Assembly (NCBI GenBank): GCA_903772945.1
Contig: CAICTM010000094.1
Coordinates: 1 to 64,000 of the forward strand
Source of the DNA: Seminavis robusta
Lineage: Eukaryota; Bacillariophyta; Bacillariophyceae; Naviculales; Naviculaceae
Reading direction: 5' to 3'
DNA length: 64,000 nt
The position numbers and the translations under genes were made by a program. Each line of letters opens with the position of its first letter. The stretch's first letter is position 1. The notes under the pieces were generated by a model that was not told the origin of the DNA, searched no databases, and worked only from the letters and a program-made list of their open reading frames with translations. This document shows, piece after piece, positions 34,075 to 44,730 of this stretch.

Positions 34075-35264
34075 TCAAGCTTCTTTCTCGAAGTCCACCG
34101 TCGGGTCCACGGCAGGAGCACTATTTCCACGGAAAAAAGCCATAAAGACCAATCCACCAACGGCCATAGCAGCAGCCAGCTTTGCACCGAACAAGAGCTC
34201 CAAGGCATAGAGGGGACACAAGACAGCCAAGTAGACAGCCAAGAGGCACCCTTGGACCGCCCAATGCTGCGCATGGAACCAGTCGGACAAATCAAACGCC
34301 ATCTGCACAAAGTGAGCCACACCATCATTATTGTACGTCTGGCACAATTTGGGGCTGATCCCACCGGTGCAAACCAAACGAGGCAGAGTCATGAGCATGT
34401 GAGCAACATGGTGGTGAGAGATAATGGACGCAGAGTGGCCTTGTAGTTCCATGGTTTGGGGATCACCATTGGGTGGAGGGAAATAGCACGAGGAGCAATG
34501 CCATCCACACAAGGGTGCCATCCTGAGTCAGAGGAGCATAGATTCCTTGGCGCTGGACAGTCTTGATCTTGGTGACAAGGGCAGCTCCTCCTTGTCCATG
34601 TCCAGCTTGACTGGGAGCTATCCCAACCTTGATGGATTTGGCTGTGACCGGAGCATCCTTGCCCTGCACATAGACCAAATGCTGACCAGTGACTTCCAAT
34701 TGGTTTCTTGTTCTTGCCACTTGTGGTGTGGATTTGTAAGAATTCTGTGTCAGTTGTGGCATCATTGTGGGCGAATGCATAGACTGGTTCGAATTTTTTG
34801 TTGGCGGTCAAAACCATGTCTCCAATCTTGAGGTCCGTCATCTTGGTGGGTGCTTGGCCGGGTTGTTCCACAGTGGCTTGCTCGGAAAAACAAGAGGAAG
34901 CGGGAGGAGTGGGAGCAGGATTACCAGCACCAATGCAAGTACATGTGATGACCACGTTCATGTTGCCGTTTGCAGAATAAGATAAGGTTAGGTCTTCGAA
35001 TATGTTGCTGGAAATCGAGCCTCCACAAGTACTTGTACCAGAGTCAATCATCCCAGCAACAACGAGTCGAGAATTGACATTTACAGAGCCGTCACAGCTC
35101 AAATCACATATGACGTTGGTGGTTCCAGTTAGGACCGAAATTGTTTCAATGATAGGGGTTGGGACAGCCACAGCATTGACGGTATGGCAGACAGCATCAC
35201 CTTGCGCCATGGCCAACAATGCCATGGTAGTAATGGTGAAGAGAGGAAGCGAAGTGATCTTCAT
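34075..35264 (-). pseudogene. Hedgehog-type Hint protein, copy 1, disrupted
   Basis: From ATG 35264 the frame gives a signal peptide (LPLFTITTMALLAMAQGDAV), a Cys-containing head and the Hint start SSCFSEQATV. An extra T near 34697 then shifts the frame just before the TGQHLVYV strand, and further indels near 34490-34510 shift it again in the segment that should read VVDGIASSCYI. The C-terminal membrane segment is still readable to DFEKEA and a TGA at 34075. The linker is shortened and KLGDS-type sequence is altered (KVGIAPSQAG). As it stands no complete Hint domain could be made. The broken frame is seen directly. Assembly indels are possible, but several independent changes favour a pseudogene. 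Confidence 0.85.
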
Positions 35265-36253
35265 GGTGGGCACGCCTTTTAAAATGTTAAACTTTGTCCT
35301 TTTCAAGAGCTGGCTTTATTTTTTTGTGGGCTGATACCCGTCATTGGCCTGAGGTCACGTACTACTGACGGGGAGATTTTTTTGAGTTCTGTGGTCTTGG
35401 GCGAAGTTCTTTAAATAAATACTTCTCACAGGACTATGGGCATTAAGAGTTAATCGTGCACGAATGAAATGAACCATCGCAAAGTATCCCAGACTGATGA
35501 GAGCCGCGACTCGGCAACCGGAACTGGCATGGAGGCTTGCGCGTATAGTGTACATGTACTTCATTGCAGATGCAGATCTTGACTATATGATAGTCTCGCG
35601 GACTGCTGATGGGAGACGATGCCGTATGTACCACAGTGACTCATCAGCCAAAAGAAGACAAACTGAGAAAGGAATAGATAGGGTACCTCGAGCAACTGCT
35701 ACTTCAGTGACGTAGGCACAAATACAGCACAACACGACGGGGTGATGTGGCTGCTGCCGCGCAGGTTTGGAATGCGATCGGACAGGGTATTCAAGCTCGC
35801 CTCGAAAGGGCTGCTGTACTATGGCTGCTGGCCAAGTTGCTCGCCCCGATAAAGAAGAAGCGTTCTTCTGGTACCGGTACAGTAAGACCCCATAATTTCA
35901 CGTTCTTGCACTTGGGGCGTACAAGACTTTGCGCTGTTCTGTGCGGGCGGGACAAACCAATCAATACATGTAAAACAACCTCGAGGTAGACGGCCGGTGT
36001 GGTTGCAGCTGGCTCCAGCCGCTACCGCTACCAAAACGGTACCAGTACAGTGTAGGATCCACGAGCAGATACTTTGTCACGGGGCAAAAGCATTGGGAGG
36101 GCACGGTATCGTATGATGAGACAAGACTTTGCAGATTAATTTTTCTTCTTCAAATAATTACATGTACTCTGAAGACTCGTTCCGTTGTGGTTAAAGATTC
36201 TTTTCTGGATATAAATGTGGTTGCGCAACTTTTGTGACAGGTTTGTGGGTGCT
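35265..36253. other. Intergenic DNA between Hint copies 1 and 2
   Basis: No gene supported. Carries the upstream block of Hint 1 (35301-35336), the second copy of the bracketing repeat (35600-35649), and near 36145-36250 the 3' block shared by the Hint genes (TTCAAATAATTACATGTA and TTTTGTGACAGGTT). Confidence 0.6.
35301..35336 (-). promoter_or_regulatory. Conserved block upstream of Hint 1
   Basis: TTTCAAGAGCTGG followed by TTTTGTGGGCTGAT (plus-strand reading) lies 40-70 bp upstream of the ATG and recurs before Hint 2 (37488-37523) and in part before Hint 5 (63841-63862). Probably core promoter or 5' leader retained through duplication. Confidence 0.5.
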
Positions 36254-37455
36254 TCAGGCTTCTTTCTTCGCGTCCACCATTGGGTCCACAGCAGAAGCAT
36301 TATTTCCATATAAAACCCACAAAGACCATTCCCCCAACAACCATGGCAGCCAGCTTTGCACCGAACAAGAGCTCCAAGGCATAGAGGGGACACAAGACAG
36401 CCAAGTAGACAGCCAAAAGGAACAATTGGGCCACCCAGTGCTGCGCATGAAACCAGTCGGACAAATCAAACGCCGTCTGCACAAAATGAGCACACCATCA
36501 TTATTGTATTCCTGGCACCATTGGGGGTTGATCCCACCCAGGCAGACCAAACGAGGCACAGTCATGAGAATGTGAGCAACATGGTGGTGAGAGATAAGAG
36601 ACACAGAGTTGCCTTGTAGTTCCATCATTTGGGGATCGCCAGTGGGTTGGAGAGAAATGTAACAAGAGGACGCAATGCCATCCACCACAAGGGTACCATC
36701 CTGAGTCATAGGAGCATAGATTCCCTGGCGCTGGACAGTCTTGATCTTGGTGACAAGGGCAGCAGCTCCATGTCCAGCCTCCATGAGAGTGTCACCAACC
36801 TTGATGGATTTGGCTGTGACTGGAGCATCCTTGCCCTGCACATAGACCAAATGCTGACCAGTGACTTCCAATGGGTTCTTGCCACTTGTTGTGTGGATTT
36901 GTAGGAACTCCATGTCTGTCATGGCATCATTGTGAGCAAAGGCATAGACTGGTTGGTAACGGTTGTTGGCGGTCAAGACCATGTCTCCAATCTTGAGGTC
37001 CGCCATTTTGGTGGGTACTGGGACTTGTCCTTGGCCCGGATGTTTCACTGCCACAGTGGCTTCCTCCGAAAAACAAGAGGACGGATCGTCTGCAGTAGGG
37101 CCAGCGGCCCCAAAGCAAACACAATCAATGCTAACACCATTTATGTCTACCCCATAGTACAGCTGTATCTCTCCAGATTCAAATGGAACCTTAAGGGTGG
37201 TGCGCCCACAATTGGCAACCCTATCCCGTATAACTCCATTTACTTGAATTTCAACAGCGCTGACTGTACTTGTAGGACCGGTGCAGGTAACCCTGCATTG
37301 GATATGTGTGGTTCCAGCCGGAGGGGGCGACATGAGATAACCACCTGCTTCATCTTTCCGATTTTCGGAAAGCAGATAGCATCACCGCGGACCATGGCCA
37401 TCACTGCCATGAGTGTAATGGTAAAGAGAGGGAGTGCAGCGATCTTCATCTTCAT
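36254..37455 (-). pseudogene. Hedgehog-type Hint protein, copy 2, disrupted
   Basis: The ATG at 37455 opens a signal peptide (IAALPLFTITLMAVMAMVRG). A frameshift near 37330-37370 moves the head into the frame that contains AGTTHIQCRVTCTG and then an intact Hint domain: SSCFSEEATV, TGQHLVYV, DGIASSCYI. A missing C near 36496 shifts the tail after YNNDGV, and a later compensating change near 36310 restores the frame before VDPMVDAKKEA, so about 60 residues of the membrane tail are replaced by unrelated sequence in this frame. The correct tail is readable in the neighbouring frame. The catalytic Hint core is therefore complete, but signal and tail are cut off from it. Confidence 0.8.
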
Positions 37456-38281
37456 GGGTGGGCGGCTTTTATGATAACACTTTCTTCTTTCAAGAGCTTA
37501 TTTCAATTTTGTGGGCTGATAGATGGGAGGAGAGTTTTGCAATTTGCATGAGGGCCTGATAGGTGCCATCGCTGTACCAGGTACCAGGTACCGGTGGGGG
37601 GTCACAGTGACCATGAAGCCAAGGTACCGGTGGCAGTGGCTGGTGGCAAATAAGTGGCACTAGCTAGCCGGAGGTGTCAGCATTTGCAAAGCTATTTGCA
37701 ATAGCCTCGAACACCTATTGCTTACGGGATTGCTTGTACCGGTATGTACAGGTACCGGTACCGGCGGAGGTGATGGTGGAGGGGAGGCAATTTGCACAGC
37801 CTAAGATGCTCTCTGGTATTGGTGGAGGTCTTGCATAATGGCATACAGCGTACCGGTGGATGGAGTGACTACTACCAGTACTAATAATCCTCGTGTTAAC
37901 ATTTTGCGTAAGTACTCGAGTACTGAGTACCACGTAACTTAGTCAAAAGGAGACGTCCCCATAATTCGAAGGGGCTACATAGTGGAAAGAAAAAGGTACC
38001 GGTGGGAATTTCATGACGCGGCGAAGGTCATCTTCAATAATTGAGTGACAGCGGTACTAGTACGCTTTTATGTAGAGAAAATCAGTGCCGTCCCATGCCT
38101 ACAGTACGACTGCTTCCAGTCCTTGGAGCCACTGCTAACCACTGTTTTCCGAAACGGTGGAGTCTTTCATCACCATTGCTCACCACTGTTTTAGCACTTT
38201 ACAATGTACTGCTTCTTACCACTGTCAAAAAAGAGAGTGGTTGAAAGGGCAACTGTTTACCACTGTCAACCACAATCATGG
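37456..38281. other. Intergenic DNA rich in GGTACC/ACCGGT palindromes
   Basis: No gene. Many short self-complementary words (GGTACCAGGTACCGGT near 37578, GGTACCGGTACCGG near 37751). Near 38125-38280 the phrase ACCACTGT recurs several times. Confidence 0.6.
37488..37523 (-). promoter_or_regulatory. Conserved block upstream of Hint 2
   Basis: TTTCAAGAGCTTATTTCAA and TTTTGTGGGCTGATAG, matching the block before Hint 1 at almost the same distance from the start codon. Confidence 0.5.
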
Positions 38282-38602
38282 TCATGATTCCATGGAAGAG
38301 CAATTACCATGACGCAGCGTCGTTGTGTTGCGGCCATTGATATTGGTGCGTTTGAAACGAGAAAATGGTGAACGATGGGCTCCATTTGCAGGTGGACGTT
38401 GTGGGCGAGATCCTCTTTTACGATTACTACTGAACGATGCAAACGATGGGATCATACCACCCAAGAGTGATGAAAAATCGGTACCGTAAGGGTTGTGGTC
38501 ATCGTCATAGTTACCGTTGGGGTCAGGAGATTCCGGGTGGTTCGAATCACGAGCACCTGGTTTCCACTTAGCGAGATATGGCAATAGGCCACTCATTGTC
38601 AC
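38282..38602 (-). CDS. Small hypothetical protein
   Basis: A 106-codon ORF with ATG start, hydrophilic and rich in Asn, Ser, Pro, Gly and Arg (SPDPNGNYDDDHNPYG, KRGSRPQRPPANGAH). There is no signal peptide, membrane helix or known motif. It is the only sizeable frame in this stretch and lacks a competing antisense ORF, which gives weak support. Function unknown. Confidence 0.3.
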   Translation of the reverse strand: MTMSGLLPYLAKWKPGARDSNHPESPDPNGNYDDDHNPYGTDFSSLLGGMIPSFASFSSNRKRGSRPQRPPANGAHRSPFSRFKRTNINGRNTTTLRHGNCSSMES

Positions 38603-39542
38603 TGATAGCTGAAAGGATAAAGGATACTAGTCGAGGTTGCCGTCTGATTGTCGCTTGACCGCAGTATTGTGAGCTTCATCGGAGGAGCATCCGCAGAGTG
38701 GTATCTTTCAGGGAGCCTGACAAGCCAAAGGATGGCCTTGCTACACAGGAAGCAGCTTCTTGATTGCCTATGTAAAATGGGAAGCAGTCAAAAAGCATCT
38801 TGATTGCTTCTTGACTGCTTCTTGATGGCTTCTCTTCTGCTTCCTGTATCTTTCAGCAGGTGTGCATCCTGCAAGTTGGGCTTGCCGCTCCTAAAGCCTG
38901 AGCCTCTTGTGGCCTACTCCTGTGGCTTCTCCTCTGGAGCTTTCTCCTTGTTGCTACAGATACTGGGTGTCTACTAGCTAGATGTGTTCGCCGTCACGAC
39001 CCGGAAACGCGACTCCCAACTCTAAATGCAATGACAAATATTTTTAAAAAAATGCAAGTATCCCAGACTGAGAGTTTCGAAGGGCTTCTCCGAGGGTAGT
39101 CTAGCTAGCCAAGGGCTTCTCTTGTCATCAAATTCCCGACTGCAATGTGCAAGCCATCATTGGCAACAGCCTCAGTATTGTGACCCGCCCTCAAGCTCCT
39201 TCCCATCGCATCTGCTGGAGACCGACCCTACGAAATTTCCCCTGTATGCCATAGTGGATAGCTGCTCAGCATTGTGGATCTATGAAACTTCCACGAGCTA
39301 GCTAGCTAGCTAGCCAGGGTTGGTACGCTAATATCTTGGCTTCGCATCATTTGTTTGGTCGCCTCGCCCTCGGCTCGATCATGAGAAGCCGACCAAAGCC
39401 TCTGCTCTCACGAAAAAGCCGCATCAGAGCCTAGTGCAAAGACGTACCCGTCCGGTAGCTAGCAACGAACCACCATCTATACCTTGCTGCTTGCATTTAT
39501 TTCATAACCTAGCTTGTTGGCTGTATAGCTGAGCAACCAACC
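38603..39542. other. Intergenic DNA with short direct and inverted repeats
   Basis: A cluster of GCTTCTTGATTGC-like repeats at 38750-38840 includes GAAGCAGTCAA pairing with TTGACTGCTTC. A GCTAGCTAGCTAGC run lies at 39299-39315. The last ~60 bp are the leader of the next gene. Confidence 0.5.
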
Positions 39543-40367
39543 ATGATGATGGGAAACAATAACGAAGCCAGGAGTGGCACCTTTGGAGCGCACGTGCTAG
39601 CTGCGTCATTCTTCCTTGGCTTTGGAGTATTCTTCCTCGTTCTTGACTTGCAGCGAGCTCGAGCCTGTTTGGAGCGTGGAGAATCCTTTTGCAAGCTGCA
39701 TGTCCCCGAGAAGAATCGAGCTCTTTTGCGTCGTGCAGGCTTGGTCCTGTTCACAGTATCCATGACGGGGGTCTTGCTGGATGGTGTTGTTGCTTTTCTG
39801 TATTTGCGCAACTTTTTCTTTCAGTTGTTGCACCAGACTCTGTACCTTTCGTTTGGCTTTGTGGGGTTCATTGCCTACCTAGAATCCAAACGGCGTCTTC
39901 CCTTGGACTCTTCTAGGGTTGCTTTGGCAATCGCTTTACTCTTGTTCCATCTCGTGATGAGCGCCCATGCCAAAATGAAGCCGGGAAGCACCGATGCGGC
40001 CCTCCATGCCGTGATGGCCAACCTGTGCTTGGTGCATGCCTTGATCTATGCCTTCTCTGTTTGGAATCCCAAGAGTCTGGTGGCCTATGTGATGACCCAT
40101 GCTCTCCTTGTTGTGCAAGGAGTTTGGCTCGTTACGTTGGGCAGCTTTGAGTGCTGCATGGATATCCCTTTGCATCTGGTGGAGACCCTCTTTTCCTTGG
40201 AGCTGCTGACCGTCTTTGCCGCCATTGTCGTAACGGCTATCACGGTGTTGCCACCCCTGGAGGATGAAGATGGCGCCGCGCCCTCGGAGCACAAGAACGG
40301 ACCGAACTCGGAAGAATACGCCCAGTTGGTGCCCGCTGCGTCCGTGTTGGTCGATGACAGCGTCTAG
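39543..40367 (+). CDS. TMEM45/DUF716-family multi-pass membrane protein
   Basis: 274 aa, intronless, starting ATGATGATGGG. About seven hydrophobic helices are visible. The opening GTFGAHVLAASFFLGFGVFF matches the GTF-x-GH-x-LPGSFF start of TMEM45 proteins, and later blocks also fit: LLLFHLVMSAHAKM, VMANLCLVHALIYAF and the LVVQGVWLVTLGSFE segment (the LLQGTWFWQIG block of the family). The short C-terminal tail is acidic and soluble. TMEM45 proteins have no established biochemical activity; they are membrane proteins linked in other organisms to stress or defence responses. It is convergent with the SPFH gene at 40541-41791, with about 170 bp between their stops. Confidence 0.75.
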   Translation: MMMGNNNEARSGTFGAHVLAASFFLGFGVFFLVLDLQRARACLERGESFCKLHVPEKNRALLRRAGLVLFTVSMTGVLLDGVVAFLYLRNFFFQLLHQTLYLSFGFVGFIAYLESKRRLPLDSSRVALAIALLLFHLVMSAHAKMKPGSTDAALHAVMANLCLVHALIYAFSVWNPKSLVAYVMTHALLVVQGVWLVTLGSFECCMDIPLHLVETLFSLELLTVFAAIVVTAITVLPPLEDEDGAAPSEHKNGPNSEEYAQLVPAASVLVDDSV

Positions 40368-40540
40368 CCAGAGCAAAAACTCATTGCGTGCTTCTACATG
40401 TAACATCTCGACCCCAAAAACCAAGTTATATCCAACGTGCCCGAAGCGATCCCGTCGCGAAGCGATCCCGTCGTCATCCTGTAGCTCCTTGTTACGACTC
40501 TCTAGACAGTAAAACTAAGCGTTTTTATTTTGATATTATT

Positions 40541-41791
40541 TTACAATTCCTCCTTTCGCGATAGTTTGGCCGGTTCTCCCGTGGAGACTCGTAGATTGGG
40601 TATGGATTCGTAGAGTTTATTGGTCATGTACGCCAGTAGCCCATCCGTGGTGAGATTGAGACTCGTCTTGGCCCGTACTAATACCTGTGCTTCGGTCTGT
40701 AATGCAAAGGCAATTTCTTCGGCCTGCAAGGTGGCTTCCGTAAGTGTGACATTGGCATTGTTTTCGGCAGAATCTATAATTTTGCGGGCTTCTTCTTGTG
40801 CCGACAAGAGGGCCGTTCGTGCCTTTGTTGTTTCTTGCGTTCTTTGATTCTTGGCAAGTTCAATGTCTTCTGCTGCCTCTTGTTTGGCAGCCACGGCATC
40901 CTTGTAGGCATCCGGTAAAGTGACTTCTTTGAGTTGGAGAGAAATGGCACGGGCGTAGACACCTCCGACACCATCGAAATCCGGTCCTTCCAATTTGATT
41001 CGGAGGTTCTATGATTGATAAATAAAACCAGGAAGGAAAGGACGGGATGGTTTTGATTGTCGTGTGCCGTCATGAAAAGCATAGAACAGAGGAACATGCA
41101 GGATCAGATCATTGAATTTTGGCCAGATATACAATTTTGAAACTAGCTCAATTGACTTACCTCTTCCATGGCATTTTGAATGAGGCCTCTTTGCTGCTGA
41201 TAGCTAGCCGTTTCAAATAGGGAACAAGTGTGCTGCACAGCGGATGTCCCGGCTGCCTCCACCACCGTTGCCTATAGAGAAAACAGAAAGTTGCGTTGAT
41301 TGTGAGCACCATTCCTGCATTTGGCGCACAAAGTTGCATGCTTTTTCATAACGTACCCATCGATCAAAGTTTCTGTACTTGATTACAGCAGGTCTCATCC
41401 AATCTTTTGGCATTTGGTATTGAAAGGTGACAGCAAAGCGGACTCTGAGTCCATCTCTGGAGACACAAGTCCCATCAGGCAAATCCACAGTGACAAAGGT
41501 AGACGGGAACTTGATGAATTCAAATCCAGGTGGTCCCGTGTGCAATCCTCCCTCTTTGGTCAGATCATCCAGTTGCTTGTTATGGACATTGTACTCCAAT
41601 CCATACTCTGTGGAATCCACCTTTTTCAGGGAAGTGGCCAGCAGTGCAATGGCCGTTGCCAGGACGGCAATGCCAAAGATACCCCAAGCAATCTGCTTCC
41701 AAGTCTTGTCAAATAAGCTAGCGCACGTGAAATTGCTGCAGCAGCCATTGTCTTCTCCAGATTCTTCGTCTCTGTTGTGGCTTCCCTTCAT
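40541..41791 (-). CDS. Band-7/SPFH-domain membrane protein A
   Basis: Three exons, 41791-41357, 41271-41161 and 41008-40541, with GT-AG introns of 85 and 152 nt, give about 337 aa. The splices restore an uninterrupted SPFH domain: FDRW joins ATVVEAAGTSAVQ, and NAMEE joins NLRIKLEG. A membrane helix (IAWGIFGIAVLATAIALLAT, residues 33-55) follows a charged Cys-containing start. Then comes the beta-rich SPFH part (TEYGLEYN to VRFAVTFQYQMP) and a long Glu/Ala coiled coil (QEAAEDIELAKNQRTQETTK). SPFH proteins oligomerise through the coiled coil and organise membrane microdomains or scaffold proteases. Its divergent neighbour at 42236 encodes a protein of the same build, so the two may form a hetero-oligomer, as prohibitins do. 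Confidence 0.85.
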
Positions 41792-42235
41792 CTTTATGTA
41801 TTGTTGGGTTGAGTTGCTTCAGTTAATGTTCTGTGTGGGTTATTGGTGGTTGTTCTGTCGTTGTGAGAAAAAAGATGTCAGCCTTTTAGATTCGAGAATC
41901 GAATCCTAAAGACCCTCTCAGTCTTGGATACCGCAAGCAGGACTTGTTCATTCGGATCGCTGATCGTCTAAATGACAATCGCTGGTTCTCTAAAGACTTA
42001 ATTAGCACATGTTCAAGAGAACGCCAAATCGACCTTCTCGCACGAATCAGTGCCACTTCCTGTCGTGGATTTGCAGATTTTTTATTCACGTCAGGATGGA
42101 TCTTCTTTGCTGGTTCTCAAGACTTTTGAAGCCTCCTTGAAGAACCTTTCCTTTCTCACAAACAACTCCAGCTATATACCCCACCAATAATCAACCAAAC
42201 GACAACGAACCCACCAAATAAAGAAAGAGGAGACA
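41792..42235. promoter_or_regulatory. Shared intergenic region of divergent SPFH genes
   Basis: 444 bp separate the start codons of SPFH genes A and B, which face away from each other, so both promoters must lie here. The phrase GCTGGTTCTC-(A/T)A-AGACTT occurs twice (about 41982 and 42110). A bidirectional promoter is inferred from arrangement only. Confidence 0.55.
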
Positions 42236-43189
42236 ATGGACGGCCGTTGCAAGTGCATTTTGGGAGTTCTGGTAGTAGGTATCCTCTTGACCATCATTCT
42301 GGTGCCTCTCTCCTTTAGCTACGTGGAATACTACGAGTACGGGCTTGCACAGCGCAAAACCACGGGGTCCGTCGATACCAGCCGTGTCTACGCCAAAGGA
42401 CGATATGCCCTTGGACCAGACTACAAGTTTCTCAAGTACCAAGCCGATGCTCACGTGGAGACGCTGCGCAGTTTTTCCGTCTTTTCTTCGGGAGATTCCA
42501 ATTCTTCCATTGGTCTAGATTTCAAGCTAGATATTGACTTTACCTATCTGCTCAAGAAGGATGAAATTGGCGTGGTGCATCAGGAACTGGCAAGATCCTA
42601 TCAAGGCATCATTCTCTCCAGAGCCAAAGATGCCATCAAAAACGAAGCTGCCCGTGTCACCTTTCTGCAGTACTTTCAAAACCGCTCTCTCGTAGAAACC
42701 AGATTCCGTGATGCCGTACAACGACGTTGGGAGATCAATCCCTCCTTGCACGCCACACTCGATCAGTTTCATCTGGGACGCATCCAAATTCCCGAATCGG
42801 TGGCAGGCAAACAACTCGAAGCCAAAATCCAAAATGAACGCAACGATCAAGAAGCTTTCTTACAAGAGGCCGCCATTGAACGAGAAATGACGGCCGTACT
42901 CGTCAATAGCATTGACCTCGAAACGCAAAAAGTACTGCGAACGGCATTCGCACAGGCATCCCTCATTCAAAGTCGCGCTACATCGCAAGCACGACAACTC
43001 ATTGCTGATGCACAGACCGATGGAATTCAACAACTCGTGGCGGCGACAGAAATTGACGGACAAGAACAATTGACGGCATTTACGTACATTCGGACGCTAC
43101 AAAATCGAAGAGGGGACAGCAATAACAACACGACGGTGGAAATCAATTACCTGACGCCCGAGAATATTGTCAAGACGCGGGCGGTGTAG
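42236..43189 (+). CDS. Band-7/SPFH-domain membrane protein B
   Basis: 317 aa, intronless, from ATG after GGAGACA. A membrane helix (ILGVLVVGILLTIILVPLSF, residues 8-27) is followed by the SPFH entry VEYYEYGLAQRK, the beta-rich segment with IGLDFKLDIDFTYLL, and the helical part ARVTFLQYFQNRSLVETRF. The C-terminal half is an Ala/Gln/Glu-rich coiled coil (KIQNERNDQEAFLQEAAIE). The overall plan equals that of protein A, but the two are only distantly alike and this gene has no introns. Likely role: partner in a ring or scaffold at an internal or plasma membrane. Which membrane cannot be judged. Confidence 0.85.
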   Translation: MDGRCKCILGVLVVGILLTIILVPLSFSYVEYYEYGLAQRKTTGSVDTSRVYAKGRYALGPDYKFLKYQADAHVETLRSFSVFSSGDSNSSIGLDFKLDIDFTYLLKKDEIGVVHQELARSYQGIILSRAKDAIKNEAARVTFLQYFQNRSLVETRFRDAVQRRWEINPSLHATLDQFHLGRIQIPESVAGKQLEAKIQNERNDQEAFLQEAAIEREMTAVLVNSIDLETQKVLRTAFAQASLIQSRATSQARQLIADAQTDGIQQLVAATEIDGQEQLTAFTYIRTLQNRRGDSNNNTTVEINYLTPENIVKTRAV

Positions 43190-43403
43190 AATGAGAGATG
43201 AAGCAAATATACAATCTAAACAACACACACACACATTTTGGGGGATCTTGTTGACAGCTAGTTCTTTCTTTGGCCGAGTGCCTCAAGTGAAATTGCAAAG
43301 ATCGATTGATTCGAGCTAACTATTTGCACAGTTGAGTTTTCCATTTCAAATAATTCAGTATAGCTAGACTACATGTACAGTACTTGGACGGGTTGTGGAT
43401 GCT

Positions 43404-44483
43404 TCAAGCTTCTTTCTTCAAGTCCACCATTGGGTCCACAGCAACAACACTATTTCCGCCAATAAAACCAACAAAGACCAATCCACCAACGACCACAGCA
43501 GCAGCCAGCTCGGCACCAAACAAGAGCTCCAAGGCATAGAGGGGGCACAAGACCACCAAGTAGAGAGCCAAAAGGAAGAACTGAACCACCCAGTGCTGGG
43601 CATGGAACCAGTCGGACAAATCAAACGCCATCTGCACAAAGTGAGCCACACCATCATCATTGTATGTCTGGCACAATTTGGGGCTGATCCCACCGGTGCA
43701 AACCAAACGAGGCAGAGTCATGAGCATATGAGCAACATGGTGGTGAGAGAAAAGGGACGCAGAGTGGCCTTGTAGTTCCATCATTTGAGGATTGCCATGG
43801 GGTTGGAGGGAAATGTAACAAGAGGACGCAATGCCATCCACCACAAGGGTGCCATCCTGAGTCAGAGGAGCATAGATTCCCTGGCGATAGACAGTCTTGA
43901 TCTTGGTGACAACAGCATTTCCTCCTCGTCCATGTCCGGCTTGAACATGGGCGAGACTATCACCAACCCTTATGGATTTGGCCGTGACTGGAGCATCCTT
44001 GCCCTGCACATAGACCAAATGCTGACCAGTGACTTCCAATGGGTTCTTGCCGCTTGTGGTGTGGATTTGGAGGAATTTGGTCTTAGTCGTGGCATCATTG
44101 TGAGCAAAGGCGTAGACAGGCTGGAATTGGTTGTCGGCTGTCAAGACCATGTCTCCGATCTTGAGGTCCGTCATCTTGGTGGGTACTGGGACTTGGCCTT
44201 TTCCTTGGCCCTGTTGTTTCACAGCCACAGTGGCTTCCTCCGAAAAACAAGAGGACGGATCGGGAGGAGAAGCCGGAGCGAGAGCAGGAGCGGGAGCGGA
44301 AGTGGTGGCATCAATGCAAGTACATGTGTGAAGGCTGTCCATGGACTCCATGCCCATTCCAAAAGCATCGTCAAACAGAGGATCTCGAACTTGCTCTGTG
44401 CACGCTGTCAAGATTACGACATTGAATGCTGAGATTCTCCGTGGGGCAAGCTTGAAGACTTGAAGGCTTGAGACGATGGTCAT
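43404..44483 (-). CDS. Hedgehog-type Hint protein, copy 3, no signal peptide
   Basis: Open frame of 359 aa. The Hint domain is complete: nucleophile C79 in SSCFSEEATV, FAHNDA strand, TGQHLVYV (T-x-x-H), YAPLTQDGTLVVDGIASSCYI, then the conserved post-Hint segment (SHHHVAHMLMTLPRLVC) and membrane tail ending DLKKEA. Unlike copies 4 and 5 the N terminus has no signal peptide. Only the last part of the head is recognisable (HTCTCIDATTSAPAP), and the first ~45 residues are unrelated. Either a 5' truncation, or an upstream exon that I could not identify. Without export the domain would meet the reducing cytosol. Its 3' flank carries the block common to the family. Confidence 0.75.
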   Translation of the reverse strand: MTIVSSLQVFKLAPRRISAFNVVILTACTEQVRDPLFDDAFGMGMESMDSLHTCTCIDATTSAPAPALAPASPPDPSSCFSEEATVAVKQQGQGKGQVPVPTKMTDLKIGDMVLTADNQFQPVYAFAHNDATTKTKFLQIHTTSGKNPLEVTGQHLVYVQGKDAPVTAKSIRVGDSLAHVQAGHGRGGNAVVTKIKTVYRQGIYAPLTQDGTLVVDGIASSCYISLQPHGNPQMMELQGHSASLFSHHHVAHMLMTLPRLVCTGGISPKLCQTYNDDGVAHFVQMAFDLSDWFHAQHWVVQFFLLALYLVVLCPLYALELLFGAELAAAVVVGGLVFVGFIGGNSVVAVDPMVDLKKEA

Positions 44484-44730
44484 GCAACCAGGTTGTGCTT
44501 CATCGTGTGCGTGGTTTCCAGTTCAGTGACGAGCTACAACCTAATGCACGTTGTAACTAGATGTTCATGTATCGGTTCTTTTGTCTATGCATAATTAGTT
44601 CCCGTTTGTTGCCTGGCATGTGCAGGCGCCCTTCCATAAGGCTATCGGTACGGTAGATGGCCTTCAATGGACTCTGATCAATATATAGTGGATGCGGCAT
44701 CAACGTCTTCTCAGTGCAGTCCCGTGGTGC

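Noticed and set aside
43785-44432. Plus-strand ORFs opposite the Hint genes (also near 57592 and 63041)
   Set aside because: They mirror the conserved minus-strand Hint frame in every copy and have no motif of their own; they are antisense shadows.
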